Assembly: GCF_013003965.1 (NCBI RefSeq)
Contig: NZ_CP053069.1
Span: 2,883,419-2,947,418, forward strand
Direction: 5' to 3'
DNA: 64,000 nucleotides
Source of the DNA: Usitatibacter rugosus
Lineage (GTDB): Bacteria > Pseudomonadota > Gammaproteobacteria > Burkholderiales > Usitatibacteraceae
The translations under genes and the position numbers were made by a program. Within the stretch, counting starts at the first letter, position 1; the number at the start of each line of letters is the position of its first letter. Positions 16,689 to 25,508 of the stretch are shown in pieces. Under the pieces are notes generated by a model. It had not been told where the DNA came from. It did no database searches and saw nothing but the letters and a program-made list of their open reading frames with translations.

Positions 16689-17690
16689 ATGAGCATCGCA
16701 GTCCAGAACGTCTCCAAGAATTTCGGCGCCTTCAGCGCCCTGAACGACGTCACGCTCGACATCCAGCCCGGCGAGCTGGTCGCCCTCCTCGGCCCTTCCG
16801 GCTCCGGGAAGACGACGCTGCTTCGGGTGATCGCAGGCCTCGAGCGCCCCGACCGCGGCTCGGTGCACTTCGAGGGCGAGGACATCACCGACCAGCGCGT
16901 GCAGGACCGCGGCGTGGGCTTCGTGTTCCAGCACTACGCGCTCTTCCGCCACATGACGATCTTCGAGAACGTGGCCTTCGGCCTGCGCGTCCGTCCGCGC
17001 GCGCAGCGCCCGACCGACGCGCAGATCCACCGCAAGGTGAAGTCGCTGCTGGAGCTGGTGCAGCTCGATTGGCTCGCCGACCGCTATCCGCACCAACTCT
17101 CGGGCGGGCAGCGCCAGCGGATCGCACTGGCCCGCGCGCTCGCCATCGAGCCCAAGGTGCTGCTGCTGGACGAGCCGTTCGGGGCGCTGGACGCGAAAGT
17201 CCGGAAGGAGCTGCGCCGGTGGCTGCGCCGCCTGCACGACGAGATCCACCTCACGAGCGTGTTCGTGACGCACGACCAGGAGGAAGCGCTGGAAGTCGCC
17301 GACCGCGTCGTGGTCTTCAACCACGGGAAGATCGAGCAGGTAGGGACGCCTTCGGAGGTGTACGACACGCCCGCCTCGCCGTTCGTCTACCAGTTCATCG
17401 GCCACGTGAACGAGCTGGTGGGCGAGAACGGAATCGCCTATGTCCGCCCGCACGAGATCGACGTCGTGGCCGCCTCGCATCCCGGCGCGGTCGAAGCCGT
17501 TCTCGAGCACGTCGTGCGCCTGGGCCCGCGCGTGCGCCTCGAGCTGCTCGCCAGCGCGGGCAACACACCCCTTGAAGTCGAGCTTTCCGCCGATACCTTC
17601 TCTTCATTGGGCGTGAATGCGGGCGATACGCTGCACATCGCCCCACGCCGCGCCCGGGTATTCCCCATCGACGACGCCAAGGCCGCCTGA
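16689..17690 (+). CDS. cysA: Sulfate ABC transporter ATP-binding protein
   Basis: A 333-residue ABC ATPase energising sulfate import. Walker [10 protein letters not shown] is at residues 35-43, the signature is [16 protein letters not shown], Walker B is [11 protein letters not shown], and the H-loop is [11 protein letters not shown]. The C-terminal ~95 residues form the regulatory TOBE-like domain seen in CysA ([12 protein letters not shown]). An AGGAAG ribosome binding site precedes the ATG. It is separated from cysTW by the palindromic element, so it may depend on readthrough or on its own weak promoter. Confidence 0.94.
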   Translation: MSIAVQNVSKNFGAFSALNDVTLDIQPGELVALLGPSGSGKTTLLRVIAGLERPDRGSVHFEGEDITDQRVQDRGVGFVFQHYALFRHMTIFENVAFGLRVRPRAQRPTDAQIHRKVKSLLELVQLDWLADRYPHQLSGGQRQRIALARALAIEPKVLLLDEPFGALDAKVRKELRRWLRRLHDEIHLTSVFVTHDQEEALEVADRVVVFNHGKIEQVGTPSEVYDTPASPFVYQFIGHVNELVGENGIAYVRPHEIDVVAASHPGAVEAVLEHVVRLGPRVRLELLASAGNTPLEVELSADTFSSLGVNAGDTLHIAPRRARVFPIDDAKAA

Positions 17691-17710
17691 CTTCCCTCCG
17701 CGACACCGCC

Positions 17711-18487
17711 ATGCAACCGACCGACAAGTTCACCATCGAGACCATCACGGACGTGCGTCCGTGGACCGAGAGCCTCTTTTCCTTCCGCACCACGCGCGAC
17801 CGCGGCTACCGCTTCGTGCCGGGCCAGTTCGCGCGCATCGGCGTGCAGGATGCCGAAACGGGCGAGATGATCTGGCGCGCCTATTCCATCGCCTCGGCGA
17901 ACTACGACGAGCACCTGGAGTTCTTCTCCGTCGTCGTGCCGGGCGGCAAGTTCACCAGCCGGCTTTCCAAGCTGAAGGAGGGCGATCCGATCCTCGTCGA
18001 GCGCAAGAGCTACGGCTTCCTCACGACCGACCGCTTCGAGGCCGGGCGCGACCTGTGGATGCTCGCCACCGGCACGGGACTCGCACCGTTCCTGTCGATC
18101 CTCCACGACTTCACGACCTGGGAGCAGTACGAGAACCTCGTGCTCGTGCAGAGCGTGCGCACGCAGGCCGAGCTCGCCTACGAAGATCTCATCCGCAGCT
18201 TCGACAAGAGCGAGTACTACGCCGAGTTCGCGCACAAGCTCTCGTACGCGCGCATCGTGACGCGCGAGGACGTGCCCGGCGCCTTCACCGACCGGGTGAC
18301 GAAGCTGCTGGCCAGCGGCGTGCTGGAGAAGAACCTCGGCATCGAGCTGGACCACGACCGCTCGCGCTTCATGGTGTGCGGCAACCCGGAGATGGTGGAG
18401 GACACGCGTAAGCTGCTGCTCTCCCGCGGCTTCCGCCCCTCGCGGCGCAACGACCCGGGCCACATCGTCCAGGAGAACTACTGGTGA
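17711..18487 (+). CDS. fpr: Ferredoxin-NADP+ reductase
   Basis: A 258-residue FAD enzyme transferring electrons between NADPH and ferredoxin or flavodoxin. The FAD motif RAYSIAS is at residues ~56-62, the NADP-binding motif is ATGTGLAPFLSILHD (~120-134), and the C-terminal region VCGNPEMVEDTRKLL leads to the terminal aromatic (ENYW) typical of bacterial Fpr. It begins 20 bp after cysA. In a cys operon without cysJ, the simplest reading is that it feeds ferredoxin electrons to CysI. That link is inferred from context. Confidence 0.92.
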   Translation: MQPTDKFTIETITDVRPWTESLFSFRTTRDRGYRFVPGQFARIGVQDAETGEMIWRAYSIASANYDEHLEFFSVVVPGGKFTSRLSKLKEGDPILVERKSYGFLTTDRFEAGRDLWMLATGTGLAPFLSILHDFTTWEQYENLVLVQSVRTQAELAYEDLIRSFDKSEYYAEFAHKLSYARIVTREDVPGAFTDRVTKLLASGVLEKNLGIELDHDRSRFMVCGNPEMVEDTRKLLLSRGFRPSRRNDPGHIVQENYW

Positions 18488-18527
18488 GAACCGCTCCGAA
18501 ACTTCACTCTGACCCCGGTTTTGCATC

Positions 18528-18992
18528 GTGAGCGAACGCGAAGCTCCGGCCGGCGTGGCCGCGATCCTCGAGCAGGCCGGCGAGCGCGCTCGCGTCAAGG
18601 GCCTCACCTACGCCGGCGAAGTCACGCCTACCGAAGCCTGGCGCCTGCACGCGGCTGGGGCCGCGCGGATCGTCGATGTCCGAACCCGCCCCGAGCATGA
18701 GCTCGTCGGCCGCATTCCGGATACGCCCCTGGTCGAATGGCGGCGCTATGGCGACTCGCAACCCAACCCGAACTTCCTGCGCGAGCTGGCGGAGCACGTG
18801 AAGCCCGACCAGCCCGTGCTCTTCCTTTGCCGGAGCGGCGTGCGCTCGCACAGCGCCGCCGAGCTCGCCACGCAAGCAGGGTACAAGCAAGCCTTCAACA
18901 TCCTGGAGGGCTTCGAGGGTGGCCTCGACGCCTCGCAGCGCCGCGGCGCCAACGGCTGGCGCGCCGCCGGGCTTCCGTGGGAGCAGAGCTAG
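18528..18992 (+). CDS. Rhodanese-domain sulfurtransferase
   Basis: A 154-residue single-domain rhodanese. The active-site loop is C101-RSGVRS (FLCRSGVRSHSAAELA) and the conserved structural motif is RIVDVRTRPEHELVGRIP. Such proteins move sulfane sulfur or detoxify cyanide; the substrate here is unknown. The GTG at 18528 fits the frame. It lies 40 bp after fpr, and the gap holds TCTGACCCC, a fragment like the cysH palindrome. The genes are co-directional with the cys operon, so it is probably its last gene. A palindromic repeat follows. Confidence 0.88.
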   Translation: MSEREAPAGVAAILEQAGERARVKGLTYAGEVTPTEAWRLHAAGAARIVDVRTRPEHELVGRIPDTPLVEWRRYGDSQPNPNFLRELAEHVKPDQPVLFLCRSGVRSHSAAELATQAGYKQAFNILEGFEGGLDASQRRGANGWRAAGLPWEQS

Positions 18993-19002
18993 GGCAAAGT
19001 CA

Positions 19003-19142
19003 AAGGCGAAAGGCTTCCTCCGCAGATAAACGCGGATAAACGCCGATGAACACCTTCGAACTTTTCATCGCAAGCGCGACCATACCAAGACGTTTTTATC
19101 GGCGTTTATCTGTGTTTATCTGCGGAGAGCGCCTTTCGCCTT
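19003..19142. repeat. Inverted repeat of GATAAACGC-type tandem units, copy 1
   Basis: Left arm 19003-19050 and right arm 19096-19142 are imperfect inverted repeats of ~47 bp. Each contains two or three tandem units of the CAGATAAACGC type and ends in AAGGCGAAAGGC. The loop is ~45 bp. It lies between the rhodanese and peroxiredoxin genes and overlaps no CDS. A related copy is at 34871-34974. Its folding potential could end or stabilise transcripts. Confidence 0.85.
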
Positions 19143-19162
19143 AACCCGGTAGGAGAGAAACC

Positions 19163-19801
19163 ATGAGCATCAGACTCGGCGACATCGCACCCGACTTCAC
19201 CCAGCAATCCACCGCCGGCGAGATCAAGTTCCACGAATGGCTCGGCGATTCGTGGGGCGTCCTGTTCTCGCACCCGAAAGACTTCACGCCCGTGTGCACC
19301 ACGGAGCTGGGCGCCACCGCCAAGCTCGCGGAGGAGTTCAAGAAGCGCAACGTGAAGGCCATCGCCGTCAGCGTCGATCCGCTCGAGTCCCACAACGGCT
19401 GGGTGGGCGACATCAACGAGACGCAGAACACGAAGGTGAACTTCCCGATCCTCGCCGACCCGGACAAGAAGGTCGCGAACCTCTACGACATGATCCACCC
19501 GAACGCGAACGACACGCTCACCGTGCGCTCGCTCTTCGTGATCGACCCGAAGAAGAAGGTGCGCCTCACCATCACCTACCCCGCCAGCACCGGCCGCAAC
19601 TTCGACGAGGTGCTGCGCGTGATCGATTCGCTGCAGCTCACCGACAAGCACTCGGTCGCGACGCCCGCCAACTGGAAGCAGGGCGACGACGTGATCATCG
19701 TCCCGTCGCTGCAGGACCCGGAGCTGATCAAGCAGAAATTCCCGAAGGGCTTCAAGGCGGTGAAGCCGTACCTGCGCATCACGCCGCAGCCCGACAAGTG
19801 A
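19163..19801 (+). CDS. 1-Cys peroxiredoxin (Prx6 subfamily)
   Basis: A 212-residue thiol peroxidase. The peroxidatic cysteine is C45 in the motif PVCTTELG, and no other cysteine is present, so it is a true 1-Cys enzyme needing an external reductant. The length and the C-terminal extension (GWVGDINETQNTKVNFPI, later PYLRITPQPDK) match the Prx6 group rather than AhpC. A TAGGAGAG ribosome binding site lies just before the ATG. It is coupled to the next gene: the CysB-like LysR GTG starts inside its last codons. That suggests a sulfur or oxidative-stress link. Confidence 0.92.
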   Translation: MSIRLGDIAPDFTQQSTAGEIKFHEWLGDSWGVLFSHPKDFTPVCTTELGATAKLAEEFKKRNVKAIAVSVDPLESHNGWVGDINETQNTKVNFPILADPDKKVANLYDMIHPNANDTLTVRSLFVIDPKKKVRLTITYPASTGRNFDEVLRVIDSLQLTDKHSVATPANWKQGDDVIIVPSLQDPELIKQKFPKGFKAVKPYLRITPQPDK

Positions 19802-20820
19802 ATTTCCAGCAGCTGCGCTCGGTACGCGAGGCGATCCGCCGCGACTTCAGCCTGACCGAAGTCGCGAACGCGCTCTTCACCTCGCAGCCGGGTGTCAGCC
19901 GCCAGATCCGCGAGCTGGAGGAAGAACTGGGCGTGGAGATCTTCGAGCGCAGCGGCAAGCGCCTCGTGGGCCTCACCGCGCCCGGCACCGAGATCCTGCG
20001 CATCGTCGAGCGGCTGCTGCTCGAAGCGGACAACCTCAAGCGAGCCGGGCACGAGTTCTCCACCATCGGCGAAGGGCGGCTGCTCGTCGCGACCACGCAT
20101 ACGCAGGCGCGCTACGCCTTGCCGCCGGTGATCGCGCAATTCCGCCGTGAGTACCCGCAGGTGAAGTTGCGCCTGCACCAGAGCGCGCCCGAGCACATCG
20201 TGGCGATGCTCGAAGCGGGCGAGGCGGACATCGGCATCGCCACCGAATCGCTGGCCAGCCGCACGGGCCTCGCCGCCCTGCCCGCCTATCGCTGGCACCA
20301 CGCCGTCATCGCACGACGCGACCACCCGATCGCCTCGGCAGGCCCGCTCACGTTGGCGGAGATCGCACGCTATCCCCTCGTCACTTACGACCCGGGCTAC
20401 ACGGGGCGCTCGCGCATCGACGAGGCGTTCGAGAGCGCGGGGCTCGTTCCCGACTTCACGCTCACCGCACTTGATGCGGACGTGATCAAGACGTATGTCG
20501 AGCAAGGGCTGGGCGTGGGGATCGTCGCCTCGATGGCGGTCGATCCGCAACGCGACACGGCACTGGCCGCGCTCGACGCGAGCCACCTCTTCGCGGCCAA
20601 CACCACGCGCATCGCGGTCCGCCGCGGCGCCTACCTGCGCAGCTACACCTATCGCTTCATCGAGCTCCTGGCGCCGCACCTGGACCAATCCGTCGTCACC
20701 GATGCCATGGACGGCATCGTCCCGTCCGACGAGGACCTGCTGGCCGACGAGCGCGCGGCAGCAGCGGGCGCATTTGCAAATGCGGAAAGCTTCGTTCGCG
20801 CGGGAGCGGTGAGCGCGTAA
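19798..20820 (+). CDS. Second CysB/Cbl-type LysR regulator
   Basis: A 340-residue LysR protein starting at GTG 19798, overlapping the peroxiredoxin stop by 4 bases. The start gives MNFQQLRSVREAIRRDFSLT, matching the CysB/Cbl N-terminus. The HTH contains LFTSQPGVSRQIRELEEELG and the effector domain has THTQARYALPPVIAQFRREY. It is about 27 residues longer at the C-terminus than the paralogue at 6648. It is followed by a terminator and then the ssu operon, which suggests the Cbl role (sulfonate-gene activation), though this is inference. The last codons contain a GCATTTGCAAATGC palindrome. Confidence 0.88.
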   Translation: MNFQQLRSVREAIRRDFSLTEVANALFTSQPGVSRQIRELEEELGVEIFERSGKRLVGLTAPGTEILRIVERLLLEADNLKRAGHEFSTIGEGRLLVATTHTQARYALPPVIAQFRREYPQVKLRLHQSAPEHIVAMLEAGEADIGIATESLASRTGLAALPAYRWHHAVIARRDHPIASAGPLTLAEIARYPLVTYDPGYTGRSRIDEAFESAGLVPDFTLTALDADVIKTYVEQGLGVGIVASMAVDPQRDTALAALDASHLFAANTTRIAVRRGAYLRSYTYRFIELLAPHLDQSVVTDAMDGIVPSDEDLLADERAAAAGAFANAESFVRAGAVSA

Positions 20821-20873
20821 CGTGGCGTCACGGCGGGAGAGATCCCGCCGGTATTCTCCTCCGAGCAGTTGAG

Positions 20874-20904
20874 ACGCGTGCCCGAAACGGCACGCGTTTT
20901 TTTT
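20874..20904 (+). terminator. Rho-independent terminator after the second LysR gene
   Basis: Stem ACGCGTGCC (20874-20882), loop CGAAAC, stem GGCACGCGT (20889-20897), then a run of eight T. It lies 54 bp after the LysR stop and separates that unit from the ssu operon, which therefore needs its own promoter in 20905-20965. Confidence 0.85.
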
Positions 20905-20908
20905 CGTG

Positions 20909-20924
20909 TTTGCAAATGCGCAAA
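20909..20924. promoter_or_regulatory. Palindromic motif upstream of ssuE, possible operator
   Basis: TTTGCAAATGCGCAAA (20909-20924) is a near-palindrome between the terminator and the ssuE start. A related perfect palindrome, GCATTTGCAAATGC, is at 20770-20783 in the end of the LysR gene, and both are followed by similar TTCGTTC...TTCGCG sequence. No clear -35/-10 pair is visible. Regulator identity is unknown; the upstream LysR is a candidate. Confidence 0.3.
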
Positions 20925-20965
20925 CATTCGTTCCGTTCGCGTGAACCCGCCGATACCTTGTCGGC

Positions 20966-21538
20966 ATGTCGAACCGAATCGCCATCATTGCCGGAAGCCC
21001 GTCCGAGGGATCGCGCTCCGCCGCGCTCGCGGGCCACGCGGCCGAGCGCCTTGCCGCGCGCGGCATCGCCACCCGCACCGTGCACGTGCGCCGCCTGCCC
21101 GCCGAGGAGCTGCTGCAGGCGCGCTCCGGCATCGGCACGTCGGAGGCGCTGCGCACGATCGCCGAGTCCGCCGCGGTCGTCATCGCGACCCCCGTCTACA
21201 AGGCCTCCTTCAGCGGGCTGCTGAAGGTGTTCCTCGATCTCCTGCCGATCGATGGCCTGCGCGGCAAGGCCGTGCTCCCGCTCGCGACCGGCGCCAGCCC
21301 GGGTCACATGCTCGCCCTCGACTACGGCCTGCGTCCCGTGCTCGCCGCGCTCGGCGCCTATCCGGTGCTGCCGAGCGTGTACGGATTGGACAGCCAGCTC
21401 ACGAATCCCGCCGAAGGACGCCTGGTGATCGAGCCCGTGCTCGAGCTCCGGCTGCTCGAGGGCGTGGATCGCCTCGCCGAAGCCGTGCGCAAGTCCGCGC
21501 CGGTGCAGCACACCCTCCACGAAGCCACGCTCACCTGA
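20966..21538 (+). CDS. ssuE: NADPH-dependent FMN reductase of the alkanesulfonate system
   Basis: A 190-residue flavodoxin-fold reductase providing FMNH2 to the SsuD monooxygenase. The phosphate-binding loop is AGSPSEGSRSAAL (residues ~9-21). The SsuE/NADPH-FMN reductase block is VIATPVYKASFSGLLKVFLD, and the GLRGKAVLPLATGASPGHML segment follows. It is first in the ssu operon and begins 62 bp after a terminator, followed 10 bp later by ssuA. Length matches the family. Confidence 0.92.
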   Translation: MSNRIAIIAGSPSEGSRSAALAGHAAERLAARGIATRTVHVRRLPAEELLQARSGIGTSEALRTIAESAAVVIATPVYKASFSGLLKVFLDLLPIDGLRGKAVLPLATGASPGHMLALDYGLRPVLAALGAYPVLPSVYGLDSQLTNPAEGRLVIEPVLELRLLEGVDRLAEAVRKSAPVQHTLHEATLT

Positions 21539-21548
21539 GAACAAGACC

Positions 21549-22514
21549 ATGAATCGACGCCGCCTCCTCGCCCTCGCCCTTCCCCTCTTCGCCACACTGG
21601 CGCTCACCGCCCCGCAGGCCGTCGCGCAAACGCGCGAGGTCGTGCGCGTGGGCTACCAGAAGTACGGAACACTGATCATCCTCAAGGCCAAGGGCGGCCT
21701 CGAGCAACGCCTGGCACCGCTGGGCATCGACGTGAAGTGGACGGAATTCCCCGCGGGACCCGTGCTGCTGGAGGGCCTGAACGTCGGCAGCATCGACGTA
21801 GGCACCGTCGGTGAGGCGCCGCCGATCTTCGCGCAGGCGGCGGGGGCCAACCTCGTGTACTTCGGCCACGAGCCTCCGGCTCCGCAAGGCGAGGCGATCG
21901 TCGTCCCGAAGGGCTCGCCGCTCAAGTCGCCGAAGGACCTGAAGGGCAAGAAGGTCGCGCTCAACAAGGGTTCGAACGTCCATTACCTGCTGGTGAAGGT
22001 GCTGGAGGCCAACGGCCTGCAGTACAAGGACATCGAGCCCGTGTTCCTGCCGCCCGCCGACGCCCGTGCCGCTTTCGAGCGCGGCGCCGTGGATGCGTGG
22101 GTGATCTGGGATCCGTTCCTCGCCGCCGCCGAGAAGCAGCTCGGTGCGCGCGTCCTCGCCGACGGAACGGGTGTCGCCAGGAACCACCAGTTCTATCTCG
22201 CGTCGCGTCCCTACGCCGAGCGCCGCCCCGACGTCGTGAACATCGTGATCGAGGAGCTGGCGAAGATCGACGCGTGGGCGAAGGCGAACCCGCGGGCCGT
22301 CGCCGAATTCCTGGCGCCGGTCATCGCGCTCGACGTGGAGATCGTCGAGCTCGCCGCCCGCCGCTTCAGCTACGGCGTGACGCCGCTCAGCGACTCGGTG
22401 GTCCTCGAGCAACAGAAGATCGCCGACACCTTCCATGATCTCAAGCTGATCCCGAAGAAGCTCGTGGTGAGCGACGTGATCTGGAAGCCGAAGTCCGCCG
22501 TTGCGTCGCGCTAG
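21549..22514 (+). CDS. ssuA: Aliphatic sulfonate-binding periplasmic protein, first copy
   Basis: A 321-residue periplasmic binding protein. It has an arginine-rich signal peptide ([14 protein letters not shown], cleavage near AVAQ) and the SsuA pattern [20 protein letters not shown], then [21 protein letters not shown] (read in parts), [21 protein letters not shown] and FYLASRPYA. It would deliver sulfonates to SsuBC. It is the first of two ssuA genes flanking ssuD; the second is at 23673. Confidence 0.92.
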   Translation: MNRRRLLALALPLFATLALTAPQAVAQTREVVRVGYQKYGTLIILKAKGGLEQRLAPLGIDVKWTEFPAGPVLLEGLNVGSIDVGTVGEAPPIFAQAAGANLVYFGHEPPAPQGEAIVVPKGSPLKSPKDLKGKKVALNKGSNVHYLLVKVLEANGLQYKDIEPVFLPPADARAAFERGAVDAWVIWDPFLAAAEKQLGARVLADGTGVARNHQFYLASRPYAERRPDVVNIVIEELAKIDAWAKANPRAVAEFLAPVIALDVEIVELAARRFSYGVTPLSDSVVLEQQKIADTFHDLKLIPKKLVVSDVIWKPKSAVASR

Positions 22515-22524
22515 GGACACCGCC

Positions 22525-23676
22525 ATGGAAGTCTTCTGGTTCATCCCGACCCACGGCGACAGCCGCTACCTCGGCACCTCGAAGGGTGCGCGCGCCACCG
22601 ACTACGACTACTTCAGGCAGGTGGCCGTCGCCGCGGACACGCTGGGCTACGACGGCGTGCTGCTGCCGACGGGCCGCTCGTGCGAGGACGCGTGGGTGGT
22701 CGCCTCGAGCCTGATCGGTGCCACGAAGCAGCTGCGCTTCCTGGTAGCAATCCGCCCGGGCATCTCTTCTCCCGGCCTGTCCGCACGCATGGCCGCGACA
22801 TTCGACCGCCTCTCCAACGGGCGGCTGCTGGTGAACGTGGTCACCGGTGGAGATCCCGACGAGCTCGCCGGCGACGGGGTCTTCGTGAGCCACGACGAGC
22901 GCTACGAGATCACGAGCGAATTCCTGCGCGTGTGGCGCGACACGCTCGAGGGCAAGACCGTCGATCACAAGGGCAAGCACATCCACGTGAAGGGCTCGAA
23001 GGTCCTCTACCCACCGGTGCAGAAGCCCTATCCGCCGCTCTATTTCGGAGGCTCCTCGCCGGCCGCGCACGACGTGGCCGCGGAGCAAGTGGACGTGTAC
23101 CTCACCTGGGGCGAACCCGTGGGCGAGGTCGCGAAGAAGATCTCCGATGTGACCGAGCGAGCCCGCATCCTCGGACGCAAGCTGCGATTTGGTCTCCGCT
23201 TGCACGTGATCGTGCGCGAGACCGAGGACGAGGCCTGGGCCGCGGCCGACGAGCTGATCAGCCATCTTGACGACGACATCGTCGCCAAGGCGCAGAAGAA
23301 CTTCGCGCGCATGGACTCGCACGGCCAGCAGCGCATGGCACAGCTTCACGGTGGCAAGGGACGTTCGCGTGCCGAGCTGGAAATCGCGCCCAACCTGTGG
23401 GCAGGTGTCGGCCTCGTTCGGGGCGGGGCCGGCACCGCGCTGGTGGGCGACCCGCGCACGGTCGCGAAGCGGTTGGAGGAGTACGCCGCGCTCGGCATCG
23501 ACACCTTCATCCTCTCCGGCTACCCGCACCTCGAGGAGTCGTACCGCGTCGCGGAGCTGCTCTTTCCCCTCCTGCCGCGCGCACGCAAGGCCGCGCCGAA
23601 GCAGATCTCGCTCACCGGACCCTTCGGGGAAATGGTGGGCACCGAACACTACCCAAAGGCCGCCGCCGCATCATGA
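22525..23676 (+). CDS. ssuD: FMNH2-dependent alkanesulfonate monooxygenase
   Basis: A 383-residue luciferase-fold monooxygenase that cleaves sulfite from alkanesulfonates using FMNH2 from SsuE. The start ATG 22525 gives the usual [18 protein letters not shown]-terminus; an in-frame upstream codon at 22501 would overlap ssuA. Family blocks are [32 protein letters not shown] and [20 protein letters not shown]. The length is typical of SsuD. Its stop overlaps the ATG of the second ssuA (ATGA). Confidence 0.94.
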   Translation: MEVFWFIPTHGDSRYLGTSKGARATDYDYFRQVAVAADTLGYDGVLLPTGRSCEDAWVVASSLIGATKQLRFLVAIRPGISSPGLSARMAATFDRLSNGRLLVNVVTGGDPDELAGDGVFVSHDERYEITSEFLRVWRDTLEGKTVDHKGKHIHVKGSKVLYPPVQKPYPPLYFGGSSPAAHDVAAEQVDVYLTWGEPVGEVAKKISDVTERARILGRKLRFGLRLHVIVRETEDEAWAAADELISHLDDDIVAKAQKNFARMDSHGQQRMAQLHGGKGRSRAELEIAPNLWAGVGLVRGGAGTALVGDPRTVAKRLEEYAALGIDTFILSGYPHLEESYRVAELLFPLLPRARKAAPKQISLTGPFGEMVGTEHYPKAAAAS

Positions 23677-24602
23677 CCCGCCTCCTCGCCGCAATTCTCC
23701 TTCCCATCCTCGCCCTCGCCGCGCAAGCCCAGGAGCCGCTGCGCATCGGCTACCAGAAGTCTTCCACGCTGATCACGATCCTCAAGTCGCGCGGCACGCT
23801 CGAAGCGGCCCTCGCTCCGAAGGGCTTCAAGGTCACGTGGCACGAATTCCCCAACGGCCTGCCGTTGCTCGAAGCGCTGAACGTCGGCGCGATCGAGTTC
23901 AGCGCCGACGTGGCCGACACCGTGCCGGTGTTCGCGCAAGCCGCCGGTGCGCGTCTCGTCTACGTCGCCCAGGAGGCGCCTTCCCCTTCGGCGCAGGCCA
24001 TCGTCGTGCGCGCCGACTCGCCGTTGAAGTCGGTGGCGGACCTGAAGGGCCGCAAGGTCGCGGTCACCAAGGCCGCGGGCAGCCACTACCTGCTGATCGC
24101 GGCGCTCGAGAAGGCCGGCCTTCGCTTCAAGGACATCGAGCCCGCGTATCTCACCGCCTCCGACGGCCGTGCGGCCTTCGAGCGCGGATCGGTCGACGCG
24201 TGGGTGACGTGGGACCCGTTCCTCGCGGGCGTGCAGAAGCAATCGGCGGTGCGCATCCTCGCCGACGGGCGCTCGATCGCCGACTACAAGCGCTACTACC
24301 TCGCCGCCGCGCCTTTCGCCGCCAAGCATCCGGAAGCGATCGCGATCCTCTACGACGAGCTGCGCAAGGCCGGGGACTGGGTGCGCGGGAATCCGAAGGA
24401 GGCCGCCGTGCTGCTCGCGCCGCTTTGGGGGCTCGACCCGCCGACGGTGGAGCTCGCCAACAGCCGCCGCAGCTACCTCGTGCAGGCGATCGCGCCGGGC
24501 GGGCTCGCGGAGCAGCAACGCATCGCCGACACATTCCATGGCGAAGGCTTGCTGCCGAAGCGCATCAACGCAACGGACGCGGCGACCTGGGCGAGCCGAT
24601 GA
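23673..24602 (+). CDS. ssuA: Aliphatic sulfonate-binding periplasmic protein, second copy
   Basis: A 309-residue binding protein with signal peptide [20 protein letters not shown], paralogous to the protein at 21549. They share [38 protein letters not shown] and [20 protein letters not shown]. They differ in the ligand-contact regions enough that different sulfonates are plausible. It overlaps ssuD (ATGA) and ssuC (ATGA), so it is firmly embedded in the operon. Which of the two SsuA proteins is the main partner of SsuBC cannot be told from sequence. Confidence 0.9.
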   Translation: MTRLLAAILLPILALAAQAQEPLRIGYQKSSTLITILKSRGTLEAALAPKGFKVTWHEFPNGLPLLEALNVGAIEFSADVADTVPVFAQAAGARLVYVAQEAPSPSAQAIVVRADSPLKSVADLKGRKVAVTKAAGSHYLLIAALEKAGLRFKDIEPAYLTASDGRAAFERGSVDAWVTWDPFLAGVQKQSAVRILADGRSIADYKRYYLAAAPFAAKHPEAIAILYDELRKAGDWVRGNPKEAAVLLAPLWGLDPPTVELANSRRSYLVQAIAPGGLAEQQRIADTFHGEGLLPKRINATDAATWASR

Positions 24603-25372
24603 GGACGCGGGCATCCCACGCGATCGCGCCGTGGCTCTTCCCCGTGGCGCTGCTCGTGGCGTGGCAACTCTGCGCGCAATGGGGCTGGCTCTCCACGCGC
24701 ATCCTGCCCGCACCGTCGAGCGTGGCGCGCGCGGCATGGGAGCTCACCGTCTCTGGCGAGCTGCTGCAGCATGTGAAGGTGAGCACGCTTCGCGCGCTCG
24801 CCGGCTTCGCGGTGGGTGGCGGGCTGGGGCTGGCACTCGGGCTGCTCACGGGATCGCTCCGCTCCGCCGAGACGCTGCTGGACAGCACGGTGCAGATGAT
24901 CCGCAACATCCCGCCGCTGGCACTGATCCCGCTCGTGATCCTCTGGTTCGGCATCGAGGAGAGTGCCAAGCTCTTCCTCGTTTCGCTCGGCGTGTTCTTC
25001 CCGGTCTACATCAACACCTTCCACGGCATTCGCTCTGTCGACCGCGGGCTAATCGAGATGGCGCGCAGCTACGGCCTTTCGGGCTGGCGGCTTTATCGCG
25101 AGGTCATCCTGCCGGGGGCGTTGCCCTCGATCCTCGTGGGCGTGCGCTTCTCGCTCGGCTTCATGTGGGTGATCCTCATCGTCGCCGAGACCATCTCCGC
25201 GCAATCGGGCATCGGATACATGACGATGAACGCGCGCGAGTTCCTGCAGACCGACGTCGTGCTGCTGGGCATCCTGCTCTACGCGTTGCTCGGAAAGCTC
25301 GCCGACCTGCTCGCGCGCGGGCTCGAGCGCTACTGGCTGCGGTGGAATCCGGCCTATCGGGTGGCCGCATGA
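24599..25372 (+). CDS. ssuC: Alkanesulfonate ABC transporter permease
   Basis: A 257-residue inner-membrane permease with five or six helices (first at residues ~10-27). The EAA loop that engages SsuB is in [25 protein letters not shown] (read in parts, residues ~152-176). Other family blocks are [17 protein letters not shown] and [13 protein letters not shown]-like [17 protein letters not shown] 24599 overlaps the preceding stop, and the end overlaps the ATG of a 45-codon ORF. Confidence 0.93.
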   Translation: MRTRASHAIAPWLFPVALLVAWQLCAQWGWLSTRILPAPSSVARAAWELTVSGELLQHVKVSTLRALAGFAVGGGLGLALGLLTGSLRSAETLLDSTVQMIRNIPPLALIPLVILWFGIEESAKLFLVSLGVFFPVYINTFHGIRSVDRGLIEMARSYGLSGWRLYREVILPGALPSILVGVRFSLGFMWVILIVAETISAQSGIGYMTMNAREFLQTDVVLLGILLYALLGKLADLLARGLERYWLRWNPAYRVAA

Positions 25373-25506
25373 GCTTTCGCGATACCTGGGACCGGCTGCT
25401 CGATCGCTTCATCGACCTGGTGACGGTGCCTTTCGACTTCCTGCAGCAGCGCCTCGGCCGCGACCAGGACGACGACAACCCCCACGACCCCACCCTCTGG
25501 CTCTAG
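25369..25506 (+). CDS. 45-residue acidic small protein between ssuC and ssuB
   Basis: A short ORF whose ATG overlaps the ssuC stop (ATGA) and whose stop lies 2 bases before the ssuB ATG, so it is perfectly packed in the operon. The protein begins [20 protein letters not shown]. It has an amphipathic helical N-terminal half and an aspartate-rich C-terminus ([16 protein letters not shown]). There is no signal peptide, and I do not recognise the family. The tight overlaps on both sides argue for real translation. It could be a small subunit or regulator of the SsuBC transporter; that is inference only. Confidence 0.6.
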   Translation: MSFRDTWDRLLDRFIDLVTVPFDFLQQRLGRDQDDDNPHDPTLWL

Positions 25507-25508
25507 AC

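Noticed and set aside
18510-18518. TCTGACCCC fragment between fpr and the rhodanese gene
   Set aside because: It resembles half of the cysH palindrome, but nine bases without an opposite arm is too short to call a repeat copy.
20831-20850. CGGCGGGAGAGATCCCGCCG hairpin as a second terminator
   Set aside because: It has no T-tract. The functional terminator is the hairpin at 20874-20904.
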